This document shows positions 9,185 to 17,725 of a DNA stretch of 63,693 bases, in pieces. The stretch covers positions 1 through 63,693 of the forward strand of contig CAZVEH010000005.1 in NCBI GenBank assembly GCA_964625775.1, read 5' to 3'. Under the pieces are notes generated by a model. That model ran no database searches. It was given only the letters and a program-made list of their open reading frames with translations, and was not told where the DNA came from. Both the position numbers and the translations under genes were made by a program. The stretch's first letter is position 1; every line of letters starts with the position of its first letter. The DNA comes from GCA-2786165 sp964625775 (lineage in GTDB: Bacteria; Pseudomonadota; Gammaproteobacteria; Legionellales; Legionellaceae).

Positions 9185-10980
9185 GTGAATTTGTTGCCCA
9201 ATTTCTGGTAGAGCAGGGCTTGCGCCATGTGTTTATGCTCACTGGCGGTGGTGCAATGCATTTGAATGATGCGTTTGGACGGCATCCGTCGCTAGAGAAG
9301 GTTTACAATCATCACGAACAAGCCTCGGCCATGGCCGCTGACAGTTATGCGCGCATCAGTCCACTGATTCCTATTGTGAATGTGACCACCGGACCGGGTG
9401 GGATCAATACGTTGAATGGGGTGTTTGGGTCTTGGGTAGATTCCTTACCGATGTTGGTCGTTTCAGGCCAAGTCAAATTTGAAACCACGGTGGAAAGCAC
9501 CCAATTGCCCTTGCGGCAATTAGGTGATCAAGAATGTCGCATCATTGAGATGGTCAAGGGCATTACCAAATATGCGGTGATGGTCACAGATCCTTTGGAG
9601 ATCAAATACCATCTACAAAAAGCATTGTTTTTAACCAAGCACGGTCGTCCCGGGCCTGTGTGGTTGGACATTCCGATGAATGTCCAAGGCAGCATGATTG
9701 ATCCTGATGCCTTAAAGTCATTTGATCCAGAAAAAGAGGGCTTTTTAGCTCAGGTACCCGCGGTGAGTTCTGACCAATTGCGGCTGATTTACGACGCATT
9801 ATCTCAAGCCAAGCGCCCAGTGATTTTGGCAGGTGCTGGGGTGCGTTTATCCGGAGCCTACGAGACATTTTTGCAGCTCATCGAAACCCTAAATATACCC
9901 ACCACCTGTGGCTGGAATACTTATGATATTGTTTACAACGATCATCCCTGTTATGCCGGTAGACCTGGTTCTTTGGGTGACCGTGCGGGGAATTTCACGG
10001 TACAAAATGCCGATGTGTTATTGGTACTAGGTTCACGCTTAAATGTTCGGCAAATCAGTTACAATTGGGACGCTTTTGCGCGTCATGCACAAGTGATTAT
10101 GGTAGATATTGATGCAGCAGAATTGCAAAAACCTACTTTAAAGGTTGATCACCCCATACACGCAGATTTGGCGGATTTGATTCCAAAATTACTACAACAC
10201 GCACAATCACAACGGTTCCCCGATCACTCTGCGTGGTTGGCTTGGTGTCGCGAACGTGTGAACACCTATCCTGTGGTGCTTGATACGTATTGGACGGTTG
10301 AGGGGAAGGTCAATCCTTATTGTTTCATGCAACGATTGAGTGAGTCTTTACCGGAGGGACAAATCATTGTAAGTGGAGATGGCACAGCTTGTGTGGTGTC
10401 TTTTCAAGCGATGTTGCTTAAAGCCCGTCAACGCTTATACACCAACTCAGGCTGCGCTTCCATGGGGTATGATTTACCCGGCGCGATTGGTGCCTGTGTG
10501 GCTTCAGGATTCCAGGAGATTATATGTCTGGCTGGTGATGGCAGTGTCATGCAAAATATCCAAGAGTTGGCCACGATTGCATTCAATCAATACCCGATTA
10601 AGATTTTTATTTTGAACAACAATGGCTACCATTCGATTCGCCAAACCCAGCAAAACTTTTTTGGCCAACCTTTGATAGGTGTGGGCCCAGACAGTGGTTT
10701 AGGGTTTCCTAGTTTTGAAAAATTGGCTGCGGGTTTTGATTTGCCCTATACCCATTGCCAAGATCACGCGCAATTGTCGCGCAGCATTGAGGCCACTTTA
10801 GCGCATAAAGGACCTATTATTTGTGAAGTTTTTTTGGATTTAGAGCAAGTATTTGCTCCTAAATTATCATCGCGTCGATTGGAAGACGGCACGATGGTGA
10901 CGAGTCCAATGGAAGATATGGCCCCGTTTTTATCGCGCGAGGAGTTAAAAGAAAATATGTTGGTTGCAGAACCAGCGTAA
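9166..10980 (+). CDS. ThDP-dependent enzyme of acetolactate synthase/YerE type
   Basis: The protein of about 604 residues has the three domains of acetohydroxyacid-synthase-like enzymes. The N-terminal pyrimidine-binding domain carries the catalytic glutamate in YNHHEQASAMAAD. The C-terminal ThDP-binding motif runs from GDGSVMQN to ILNNNGYHS, with the usual spacing to NNN. In yersiniose biosynthesis, YerE attaches a two-carbon acetyl unit from pyruvate to CDP-3,6-dideoxy-4-hexulose, and the ddhABC context matches that job. The C-terminal tail after the catalytic domain (LSSRRLEDGTMV...) is longer than in classic AHAS. I prefer the ATG at 9166 to the GTG at 9151; either overlaps the previous gene. 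Branched-sugar synthesis is inference. Confidence 0.8.
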   Translation: MQEQKLSEFVAQFLVEQGLRHVFMLTGGGAMHLNDAFGRHPSLEKVYNHHEQASAMAADSYARISPLIPIVNVTTGPGGINTLNGVFGSWVDSLPMLVVSGQVKFETTVESTQLPLRQLGDQECRIIEMVKGITKYAVMVTDPLEIKYHLQKALFLTKHGRPGPVWLDIPMNVQGSMIDPDALKSFDPEKEGFLAQVPAVSSDQLRLIYDALSQAKRPVILAGAGVRLSGAYETFLQLIETLNIPTTCGWNTYDIVYNDHPCYAGRPGSLGDRAGNFTVQNADVLLVLGSRLNVRQISYNWDAFARHAQVIMVDIDAAELQKPTLKVDHPIHADLADLIPKLLQHAQSQRFPDHSAWLAWCRERVNTYPVVLDTYWTVEGKVNPYCFMQRLSESLPEGQIIVSGDGTACVVSFQAMLLKARQRLYTNSGCASMGYDLPGAIGACVASGFQEIICLAGDGSVMQNIQELATIAFNQYPIKIFILNNNGYHSIRQTQQNFFGQPLIGVGPDSGLGFPSFEKLAAGFDLPYTHCQDHAQLSRSIEATLAHKGPIICEVFLDLEQVFAPKLSSRRLEDGTMVTSPMEDMAPFLSREELKENMLVAEPA

Positions 10981-11001
10981 TAGCCTCGACTGATCTAAAT
11001 G

Positions 11002-11050
11002 AAACACCATGGTCTTTTATGTGATTTTCTCACAAAAGACCATGGTGTTT
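11002..11050 (+). terminator. Hairpin terminator with perfect 17-bp arms after the CDP-sugar operon
   Basis: AAACACCATGGTCTTTT (11002-11018) is exactly complementary to AAAAGACCATGGTGTTT (11034-11050). GTGA and TCAC inside the loop can add four pairs past a two-base bulge. It begins 22 bases after the stop of the ThDP enzyme. A short T-rich stretch follows (TTTTATTT). It lies upstream of the ATPase gene and is also read as a long symmetric palindrome. Confidence 0.7.
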
Positions 11051-11097
11051 TATTTGGCCTTAAGCTACTATTGATTTATCAGATGACATTTTGGGCT

Positions 11098-12459
11098 ATG
11101 ATTATGCCTAGGCGCGCTTTACACTATTTAACCAAATGGCTGGGTTCGACCGGCAGAAAACCGATGGTGATTCGCGGTGCACGTCAAGTAGGAAAAACTT
11201 GGCTGGTGAGAGAATTTGCAACGCAGCATCAAAAACAACTTATCGAGCTCAACTTTGAAAAAAATCCACAGTACCAAACTTTTTTTGAAAGCAACGATCC
11301 TAAAACGACGTTACTGTTACTGAGCGCAAGTTTAAATACGGTCATTGATATCCACAAAACGGTTCTTTTTCTTGATGAAATTCAGGCCGCCCCCGTTTTA
11401 TTAAGCAAGTTGCGTTGGTTTGCAGAAGAAATGCCGGAGTTACCTGTGTTGGCGGCAGGATCTTTGCTGGAGTTTGTATTGGATGCGCATGAGTTCAGTA
11501 TGCCAGTAGGTCGAATTACGTATTTACATCTGGGACCTTTAACCTTTGAGGAGTTTCTTGACGCCTATGGCGAAAAACAGTTGATGACTTATTTACAACA
11601 GTTTTCATGGGAGCAGCACATACCCGCCGTGTTGCATGAACAGTTAATGAGTTTGTTTAAAGAATACCTCGTGATAGGCGGTATGCCCGCAGCGGTGTAT
11701 TCCTGGGTCAGTGAAAAATCGCTGGAGCAAGTCAATCTGATTCATCATGATTTACTGGCGAGTTATCGCGATGACTTTGCCAAATATGCAGGAAAGCTTC
11801 CGCTTTCACGTCTAGACGAGATGTTGATTGCCATCCCTGCAATGCTGGGTGAAAAAATGGTCTTCAGTCGAGTGAATAAAGAGGTGCCCTCTGCGGTTTT
11901 AAAATCGGCTTTAAATTTATTGTGCCAGGCACGCATAGCGCGAAAAACGCTTAATACAGCTGGTAATGGTGTACCATTGGCGGCAGAGATCAATGAAAAA
12001 TTTTTTAAAGTCATTTTTTTAGATGTAGGATTGGTTTCGGCCTTGCTACATATCAGGCTGGATAACCTCTACAAAATTGCAGATATCAATTTTATTAATT
12101 CCGGTGGGTTAGCGGAGCAGGTAGTAGGGCAATTACTGAGTTCTCTTGAGCCTTACTATATGTCTCCGGCGTTATATTATTGGGTTCGAGAGAAAAAAAA
12201 CTCCAGTGCGGAAATTGATTACTTGCTTCAACAGGGGACAAATATTCTTCCCATAGAAGTTAAGTCAGGGAGTACGGGCAGTTTGAAATCACTGCATTTG
12301 TTTATGGCCTTGAAGAAACTAACTCACGCTCTGCGAATAAACGCCGATGTCCCCAGTCAAGTTTTGGTTCAAACCAAGACGCATCAGGAGCAGATTCAAT
12401 ATCGTCTTTATTCATTACCTTTTTATTTAACTGAACAAATCCATCGATTATTACCTTAG
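11098..12459 (+). CDS. AAA+ ATPase with DUF4143 C-terminal domain (first copy)
   Basis: This 453-residue protein has Walker A GARQVGKT, Walker B VLFLDEIQ and an arginine-rich AAA_14-type core. The C-terminal DUF4143 domain is PD-(D/E)xK-nuclease-like, with the conserved EIDYLLQ...ILPIEVKSG segment. These proteins are abundant and poorly characterised, and are often scattered as accessory genes. The frame opens upstream at 10999 through the terminator palindrome. I prefer the ATG at 11098 because the family starts just before the PRRALHYL region. It interrupts a polysaccharide operon and has no evident role in glycan synthesis. Confidence 0.85.
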   Translation: MIMPRRALHYLTKWLGSTGRKPMVIRGARQVGKTWLVREFATQHQKQLIELNFEKNPQYQTFFESNDPKTTLLLLSASLNTVIDIHKTVLFLDEIQAAPVLLSKLRWFAEEMPELPVLAAGSLLEFVLDAHEFSMPVGRITYLHLGPLTFEEFLDAYGEKQLMTYLQQFSWEQHIPAVLHEQLMSLFKEYLVIGGMPAAVYSWVSEKSLEQVNLIHHDLLASYRDDFAKYAGKLPLSRLDEMLIAIPAMLGEKMVFSRVNKEVPSAVLKSALNLLCQARIARKTLNTAGNGVPLAAEINEKFFKVIFLDVGLVSALLHIRLDNLYKIADINFINSGGLAEQVVGQLLSSLEPYYMSPALYYWVREKKNSSAEIDYLLQQGTNILPIEVKSGSTGSLKSLHLFMALKKLTHALRINADVPSQVLVQTKTHQEQIQYRLYSLPFYLTEQIHRLLP

Positions 12460-12522
12460 ACTTTTCCACACCAAAATGGCGAAAAGTCTAGACTATTCAT
12501 CATTTTGGTGTAAAATAGTCTA
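12457..12522. repeat. Pair of inverted 34-bp hairpin units with covarying stems and complementary loops
   Basis: Unit one (12457-12490) is a hairpin with arms TAGACTTTTC and GAAAAGTCTA. Unit two (12489-12522) has arms TAGACTATT and AATAGTCTA. Unit two reverse-complemented matches unit one at 28 of 34 positions. One stem position is a compensatory change (T-A in unit one, A-T in unit two). Loop one contains ACACCAAAATG (12468-12478) and loop two contains its exact complement CATTTTGGTGT (12501-12511). The block begins over the stop codon of the first ATPase and ends 24 bases before the second. It may be an operator, a processing site or a mobile repeat end. Confidence 0.75.
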
Positions 12523-12545
12523 AAATACTTGTTTGTCTGCTAAAA

Positions 12546-13667
12546 ATGATGCGTCCACAATTTGAAATCATTCTAAATGATTTGAAAAAGAAAATGGTCT
12601 TACTGGTAGGGCCCAGGCAATCCGGTAAAACAACATTGGCCAAAGAGTTGACCTCCTACTATCAGAAACCCCTCTATTTAAACTACGATCATATCAAAGA
12701 CAGGACCATGATTCAGGAGCAGTTATGGCTTCCTGAAACCGACCTGCTGATCCTAGATGAATTACACAAAATGCACGATTGGAAAAATTATTTAAAAGGT
12801 TACTATGATACCAAGCCTGAACATCAGCATATTTTAGTTACCGGAAGTGCCCGATTGGATCTCTATGATCAAATAGGCGATTCTCTTGCTGGTCGTTATT
12901 TTCGTCATCGCCTCCTCCCTTTATCGCTAGCAGAATTGCATCAAGCAAAAATCAATAATGATATCCAAGATCTTATTGAACGCGGTGGTTTTCCTGAACC
13001 GTATTTTTCCGAAACTAATCTAGATGCCAAGCGTTGGCGCGCTCAGTACATCAATAGTATTTTAAGTACAGATATTTTCGAAGTGGATAATATTCAAAAT
13101 TTAAAAGCATTTAGAACGGTATTTGACTTATTGAGGCACAGAGTAGGGTCGCCCGTATCTTATCAATCCTTGGCCGAAGATATAGGCGTATCGCCCACTA
13201 CGATCAAAAAATACATCGAGATCCTTGCCGCAGTTTATGTCATTTTTTCGGTAACACCCTATAGTAACAATATTGCCAGGAGTTTATTAAAAGAGCCAAA
13301 GATATATTTTTTTGATACCGCACTTGTTGAAGGTGGATCAGGCCCATCTTTAGAAAATACAGTAGCGGTCAGTCTGCTCAAAAGCCTTTATGCGCGCAAT
13401 GATCAATGTGCTGAAGAGAATGTTCTCCATTATTTAAGGACAAAAGATGGCGAAGAAGTTGATTTTGCAATCTGCAACAACCACCAAGTTCAAACTATCT
13501 TTGAAGTCAAAGTCAGTGACGCAAATATTTCCAAATCATTGTATAAATTTAAACATAAGTACGATTTTGAGAGCGTTCAACTGGTACAACATCTCAAACA
13601 TGAATATCAAGACAAAAATATTAAAGTTTTAAACGCCGCAGATTATTTAAAAAACTTATATCTATAA
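12546..13667 (+). CDS. AAA+ ATPase with DUF4143 C-terminal domain (second copy)
   Basis: This 373-residue protein has Walker A GPRQSGKT, Walker B LLILDELHK and sensor-like VTGSARLDL. The DUF4143 part carries a nuclease-fold-like motif in the segment DGEEVDFAIC...TIFEVKVS. It is only distantly similar to the preceding ATPase, so the two are not a recent tandem duplication. An ATG at 12546 or 12549 serves as start. The hairpin pair just upstream may control it. Function is unknown. Confidence 0.85.
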   Translation: MMRPQFEIILNDLKKKMVLLVGPRQSGKTTLAKELTSYYQKPLYLNYDHIKDRTMIQEQLWLPETDLLILDELHKMHDWKNYLKGYYDTKPEHQHILVTGSARLDLYDQIGDSLAGRYFRHRLLPLSLAELHQAKINNDIQDLIERGGFPEPYFSETNLDAKRWRAQYINSILSTDIFEVDNIQNLKAFRTVFDLLRHRVGSPVSYQSLAEDIGVSPTTIKKYIEILAAVYVIFSVTPYSNNIARSLLKEPKIYFFDTALVEGGSGPSLENTVAVSLLKSLYARNDQCAEENVLHYLRTKDGEEVDFAICNNHQVQTIFEVKVSDANISKSLYKFKHKYDFESVQLVQHLKHEYQDKNIKVLNAADYLKNLYL

Positions 13668-13857
13668 ACTGAAAAACAAATGTTGCATTACGAAGTCAAA
13701 ATCAGCTAAGGTCAGCAGCTATTTTTTGTGTTAATATTCTCAGTTTATACAACAATCACCACATCGTTTTGTTGAGATACCCAGTTCAATCAACCTGGAA
13801 AAAGCACGGGCTGATTACGGGGAACACTCCTCAAGCCATGGCAAAAGAAGAGAAAAA
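13668..13857. other. Intergenic region before the SDR/cyclase pair
   Basis: These 190 bases contain an imperfect AGCT...AGCT hairpin followed by a T-run (about 13706-13728). It could terminate the ATPase transcript. No promoter is convincing. A purine-rich AAGAAGAG just before the next ATG looks like its ribosome binding site. Confidence 0.35.
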
Positions 13858-14529
13858 ATGAAAACATTATTGATCACTGGCGGACGTGGTGATATTGGTC
13901 AAGCCATTATTGACCAATTCAAACACTCTGGTTATGAGATTGTGTCTCCCAATCGTACGGAACTGGATTTGAATCAACCTGACATGATTGCGGATGTCGT
14001 CCAACAATTTCCGGAAATAGATGCCTTTATCCATTGTGCAGGGATCAATGTTCCAAAACCGTTTGTAGAGATTGAACCTCGAGATTTTTCCAATACACTG
14101 ATGGTGAATGCAACGTCGTTTTACCATGTGACGCAGGCCTTGATTCAACATGAAAAATTGCGTCGTGATGGTCATATCTTGGCAATTTCTTCTATCTATG
14201 GTGAGATTTCACGTAAAGGTCGTTTTTCTTATACTGTATCTAAATATTGTTTGAATGGCATGGTGAAAAATTTAGCATTGGAATTGGGCAAGCAAGGTAT
14301 TAAAGTGAATGCCTTGGCGCCTGGTTTCGTAGAAACCCAGTTAACGCGCCAAAATAACACCGCTGAAACCATCGAACACATGAAAAAATCGATCCCACTC
14401 GGACATTTGGCTGATGTCAGCGACATTGCAAAAGCCGCTTATTTTTTAGCGTCGGCAGATAATAGATATATCAATGGTCAAATTATTATTGCAGATGGTG
14501 GGTATACTGTTGGGGGATTTCAAGAATGA
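13858..14529 (+). CDS. Short-chain dehydrogenase/reductase
   Basis: This is a classical SDR of 223 residues with TGGRGDIG for NAD(P) binding, HCAGIN (the NNAG position), the catalytic serine in AISSIYG and YTVSK as the catalytic Tyr-Lys. The C-terminal IIADGGYTVGG is typical of FabG-like enzymes. Its stop overlaps the start of the sugar phosphate cyclase by 4 bases, implying translational coupling and a shared pathway. The substrate is unknown. Confidence 0.85.
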   Translation: MKTLLITGGRGDIGQAIIDQFKHSGYEIVSPNRTELDLNQPDMIADVVQQFPEIDAFIHCAGINVPKPFVEIEPRDFSNTLMVNATSFYHVTQALIQHEKLRRDGHILAISSIYGEISRKGRFSYTVSKYCLNGMVKNLALELGKQGIKVNALAPGFVETQLTRQNNTAETIEHMKKSIPLGHLADVSDIAKAAYFLASADNRYINGQIIIADGGYTVGGFQE

Positions 14530-15665
14530 GTTTTAGCATTGATGGTACCAGCTTGTTGTTTTCTCCTGATATGATTCAGGCGCAAAGTTTTGAAGTGTCA
14601 TCCGTACCAAGGCCTTATACCGTCACGTTGGATTCAAATGCGAACCCCTGCGAGAGCATCAACGCCGAATTGGTCCGCAATCCAAAAAATATTTTAATCA
14701 TTGATGAAAAAGTTTTGGGATTGTATGGCAAAGATATTGTCTGGCCCCTTGAGCAAATATTTAAAGTGACTGCAACTGAAACCTTCAAAGGCGTAGAGGG
14801 GATTATGGCCTTGTATGACTTTATGCATCAACATGACATCACCAAAGGAGAAACTTTGGTGGTGGTTGGGGGTGGTATTACCCAAGATATCAGTGCGTTT
14901 GTTGCAGCGACTTATAAACGCGGCTTAAATTGGGTGTTTTTCCCAAGCACGTTATTGGCGATGTCGGATAGTTGTATTGGGGGCAAAGCTGGTGTGAACT
15001 TTAAAGGTTCCAAAAACCAACTGGCTTTATTTTCTTCTCCACACTCTGTGATCATCAACACAGCGTTTTTAACGACCTTAGATGAGAAGGATATCCAATC
15101 AGGATTAGGGGAAATTTTAAAACTGTGTATCACTGGTGGCCAAGAATTGGTGGATGTGTTCGCTGATTCAGTCAAAGCCGGTATGGTTACACATACAGAG
15201 CACTTCAAGCCATTGATTATGAGCGCATTAGCCGTCAAGCGAGCCGTGATTGAAGTGGATGAATTTGAGCAGAATATCCGTAAAGGATTGAATTATGGTC
15301 ACACTATTGGCCATGTGATTGAATCCATGACCGACTACGCTATTCCACATGGTATTGCGGTGGTGGTGGGGATGATGATGGTGAATCAAATGAGTGTTGA
15401 GCAAGGTTTATTGTCTCAAGAGTATTGTTTCGCAGTCAACGTATTATGTTTGAGTTTGATTGATGCCCAAAGTTTGAATCATTTGAAATCTTTGGACACC
15501 CAAGATGTCATGGATCGACTGAAACAGGATAAAAAAGTTGCGGGTGATCAGATTACGTTTGTGATGTTGTTTGAACCTGGGGTATTGCGGTTTGTTAGGG
15601 TCAAGATGGATGATGTATTAGAGAATCAGTTACATACTATTTTAGGGAAGTTTTTCAAACATTGA
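14526..15665 (+). CDS. 3-dehydroquinate-synthase-like sugar phosphate cyclase
   Basis: This 379-residue member of the DHQ synthase superfamily has VVVGGGITQDISAFVA for NAD binding and SDSCIGGKAGVN (DSSIGGKTGVN in AroB). The zinc ligands are intact: E196 in GLGEILK, H259/H263 in NYGHTIGH, and H275 in IPHG. The lysine K199 is also present. The active site therefore looks competent. The coupled SDR and the surface-glycan setting make a dedicated cyclase or modified AroB activity more likely than housekeeping shikimate synthesis. Which ketose phosphate it cyclises is unknown. Confidence 0.82.
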   Translation: MSFSIDGTSLLFSPDMIQAQSFEVSSVPRPYTVTLDSNANPCESINAELVRNPKNILIIDEKVLGLYGKDIVWPLEQIFKVTATETFKGVEGIMALYDFMHQHDITKGETLVVVGGGITQDISAFVAATYKRGLNWVFFPSTLLAMSDSCIGGKAGVNFKGSKNQLALFSSPHSVIINTAFLTTLDEKDIQSGLGEILKLCITGGQELVDVFADSVKAGMVTHTEHFKPLIMSALAVKRAVIEVDEFEQNIRKGLNYGHTIGHVIESMTDYAIPHGIAVVVGMMMVNQMSVEQGLLSQEYCFAVNVLCLSLIDAQSLNHLKSLDTQDVMDRLKQDKKVAGDQITFVMLFEPGVLRFVRVKMDDVLENQLHTILGKFFKH

Positions 15666-15722
15666 AGAAATTATCTTTTCTGTTTTCCCACATATCAGTG
15701 GAGTAGTAATTTGTATCTTTTA

Positions 15723-15751
15723 TCCCCATGTTTCAGGGCATAGGGGTTTTT
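15723..15751 (+). terminator. Rho-independent terminator after the cyclase gene
   Basis: CCCCATG (15724-15730) pairs with CATAGGGG (15739-15746, one bulged A), followed by TTTTT. It lies about 60 bases after the cyclase stop and before the convergent methyltransferase gene. The T-run is only on the plus-strand side. Confidence 0.65.
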
Positions 15752-15783
15752 AAAAAAGATGTTTTAAGTGATTGAAGGATGAA

Positions 15784-16704
15784 TCAGTTAGTGCGTTTCT
15801 TGAAGACGAAAGTATGAGATATTAGCAAAGGCCATTTACCTTTGAATATTCTCCATCCTATGTTGTTGATTTGTTGAAGCATACGTTGAACGAGGCCATA
15901 AAAGCCTTCTATTCTACCTTGGGGTGAGAAACGTACTTCCAGTAAGTCAAATCCGCACTGATCAGTAAGCTGTTTCATACCTTCAATGGAATAAAGAGCA
16001 ATATGCCAAGGTGCGTCGAATATCCAAAATAGGTTTGATAACGTTTTTTTGGTTTGTCCCAATCTTGAAACAGCGGCAAAATATCGAGCAAAAGTGGCGG
16101 TAGGTTGCATTGAAACCAACAGACCTCCATTGTCCAATAGATCGTAGGCGTTTTGAAGAAATGTTTTTGGATCTGACAAATGTTCAAAAACACCACAAAG
16201 AGTGATGGCTTGAGCTTTAGACCCTTCCTTTATCAGATCGGACAGAGATTCTTGTTTTACAGGCAGCATTTGTTTTTTGCATTCGTTTACCATATTTTCC
16301 GATAGCTCTACACCTTTACATTCAAACCCTTGTTCTATCAAAACTTTACATAAGCCACCCCATCCAGCACCATAATCAACTACTAGTCCAGAAACATCGT
16401 GCGCCACAAGTGCTTGAGCAATATTCAAATAATAAGGACGTGATGAGCGATAGATAGCTACTGGATCGCCTTGCCCATGAGCGTGGGTTGCAAATTGAGA
16501 TTGAGTATATGCTTGCTCAGTATCATGTTGATTGGGTATAGGATTAATTTGAACTGTCTTACAGCGTGAACACGTATAATATTTATATCCAGCGTTGTTG
16601 CCCAAAAAAGAAAGCTCACCCAAACAAGCAATACAACCCGAGGCTGGTAAACATATTTCTTTTATAGTGCACGTTTGATTTCGATAAAACAAATTGGCCT
16701 CCAA
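15784..16704 (-). CDS. SAM-dependent methyltransferase with N-terminal zinc ribbon
   Basis: The 306-residue protein starts with a four-cysteine metal-binding module (CIACLGE ... CSRCKT). A class I methyltransferase domain follows, with VVDYGAGWGG as SAM motif I, a VELS acidic strand end and the FEHLSDP motif. This architecture (Methyltransf_23 type) is common in C-methylation of nucleotide-linked deoxysugars and in other glycan loci. It stands alone on the minus strand, divergent from the first 2OG oxygenase. A paralogue of the same layout lies at 53842-54774. The substrate is not known. Confidence 0.8.
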   Translation of the reverse strand: MEANLFYRNQTCTIKEICLPASGCIACLGELSFLGNNAGYKYYTCSRCKTVQINPIPNQHDTEQAYTQSQFATHAHGQGDPVAIYRSSRPYYLNIAQALVAHDVSGLVVDYGAGWGGLCKVLIEQGFECKGVELSENMVNECKKQMLPVKQESLSDLIKEGSKAQAITLCGVFEHLSDPKTFLQNAYDLLDNGGLLVSMQPTATFARYFAAVSRLGQTKKTLSNLFWIFDAPWHIALYSIEGMKQLTDQCGFDLLEVRFSPQGRIEGFYGLVQRMLQQINNIGWRIFKGKWPLLISHTFVFKKRTN

Positions 16705-16960
16705 GCGTCTTAGTTTGAGATAATACGAATACTATTTTTTAACAACAATCCATTTTCGTTGTTTCTACTGGCAAGCCCATTATATGCATATATGGTGGAT
16801 GTGGTGGGATTTATTCAGCAGAAAGTTTAGGAATTTCGGAGGTATGATACTATTTGACTAGACTAATTTGCAAGAGCGGCGAAAATATAACTTATCATTG
16901 ATAATGAGAAAGTTTATAGCTACCATAACTCACTATATATGCATACCACAGGAAAAGTTA

Positions 16961-17698
16961 ATGCATCTCAATATGGACTTGATATTATCTGAATTATCTC
17001 ATAAAGGCTTTTATATTTTAGAGGATAATGTCTTATACGAGCTTATATACAAAGCTCGCGTTGAATATCTAAATATATTACATCAACTACCTGTTCACCC
17101 ACCTCGTGAAAAATTTACATTGCATGATTTAGTACATAAACCTTGGCGCAAACTGGCTATTGGTGCAAGTAATGGGCTAGGTGAAGCATACGCACAATTC
17201 TTGCAAACTACTTATTTTCATGAACAATCAGTTGCTTATCCTTATTTGACACAGTTGTTTCGTAAAATGATTACATTAAGAAATGAATTGTTAGGTTTAG
17301 CAGAAGATTTTGGATCTTGTCCTGAACGTGATTTGTTTTGGAATGCTTGTCGTGTACATCATTATCCAAGTGGTGGTGGGTTTATGATGGCACATAAAGA
17401 TACTCATTTCCCCAAAGCTTTAGAATCTTCAGGGTTTCCATTTTTACAAATCATGGCTCCTCTGTCTGCAAGAGGCCAAGATTTTACGACGGGGGGTGGT
17501 TTTATTGTTCGTAAGGATACTCAAGAAAAATATTTTTTTGAGACAGAGACCAGTCTTGGCCATGTTGTATTATTCGACGGAGGACATATCATTCATGGTG
17601 TTGAAGATGTGGACGGAGATAGAGTAGTTGATTTTCAATCGCCGTCAGGCCGATTTGCAGCATTTGTAAATGTTTACCAAGTTCAGAGTAAAACCTAA
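16961..17698 (+). CDS. 2-oxoglutarate/Fe(II)-dependent dioxygenase-like protein (first)
   Basis: From the ATG at 16961, preceded by AGGAAAAG at good spacing, the protein has 245 residues. The double-stranded beta-helix facial triad is visible as H145-x-D147 (AHKDTHFP) and the distal H212 (IIHGV). R231 (GRFAAF) is placed to bind 2-oxoglutarate. The HHYPSGGGFMMAHKD stretch resembles phytanoyl/prolyl-hydroxylase-like enzymes. The frame can be read from a TTG at 16868, but that gives no plausible N-terminus. It probably hydroxylates or desaturates a sugar or small precursor. It sits alone between two minus-strand genes. Confidence 0.75.
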   Translation: MHLNMDLILSELSHKGFYILEDNVLYELIYKARVEYLNILHQLPVHPPREKFTLHDLVHKPWRKLAIGASNGLGEAYAQFLQTTYFHEQSVAYPYLTQLFRKMITLRNELLGLAEDFGSCPERDLFWNACRVHHYPSGGGFMMAHKDTHFPKALESSGFPFLQIMAPLSARGQDFTTGGGFIVRKDTQEKYFFETETSLGHVVLFDGGHIIHGVEDVDGDRVVDFQSPSGRFAAFVNVYQVQSKT

Positions 17699-17725
17699 AA
17701 TTTTGGGTTGTCTCAGAACAACGAG

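Noticed and set aside
10999..11097. N-terminal extension of the first DUF4143 ATPase
   Set aside because: It is encoded by the terminator palindrome and adds an unconserved hydrophobic stretch; the ATG at 11098 fits the family start.
16868..16960. N-terminal extension of the first 2OG oxygenase from a TTG
   Set aside because: No ribosome binding site or homology; the ATG at 16961 has AGGA at proper spacing.
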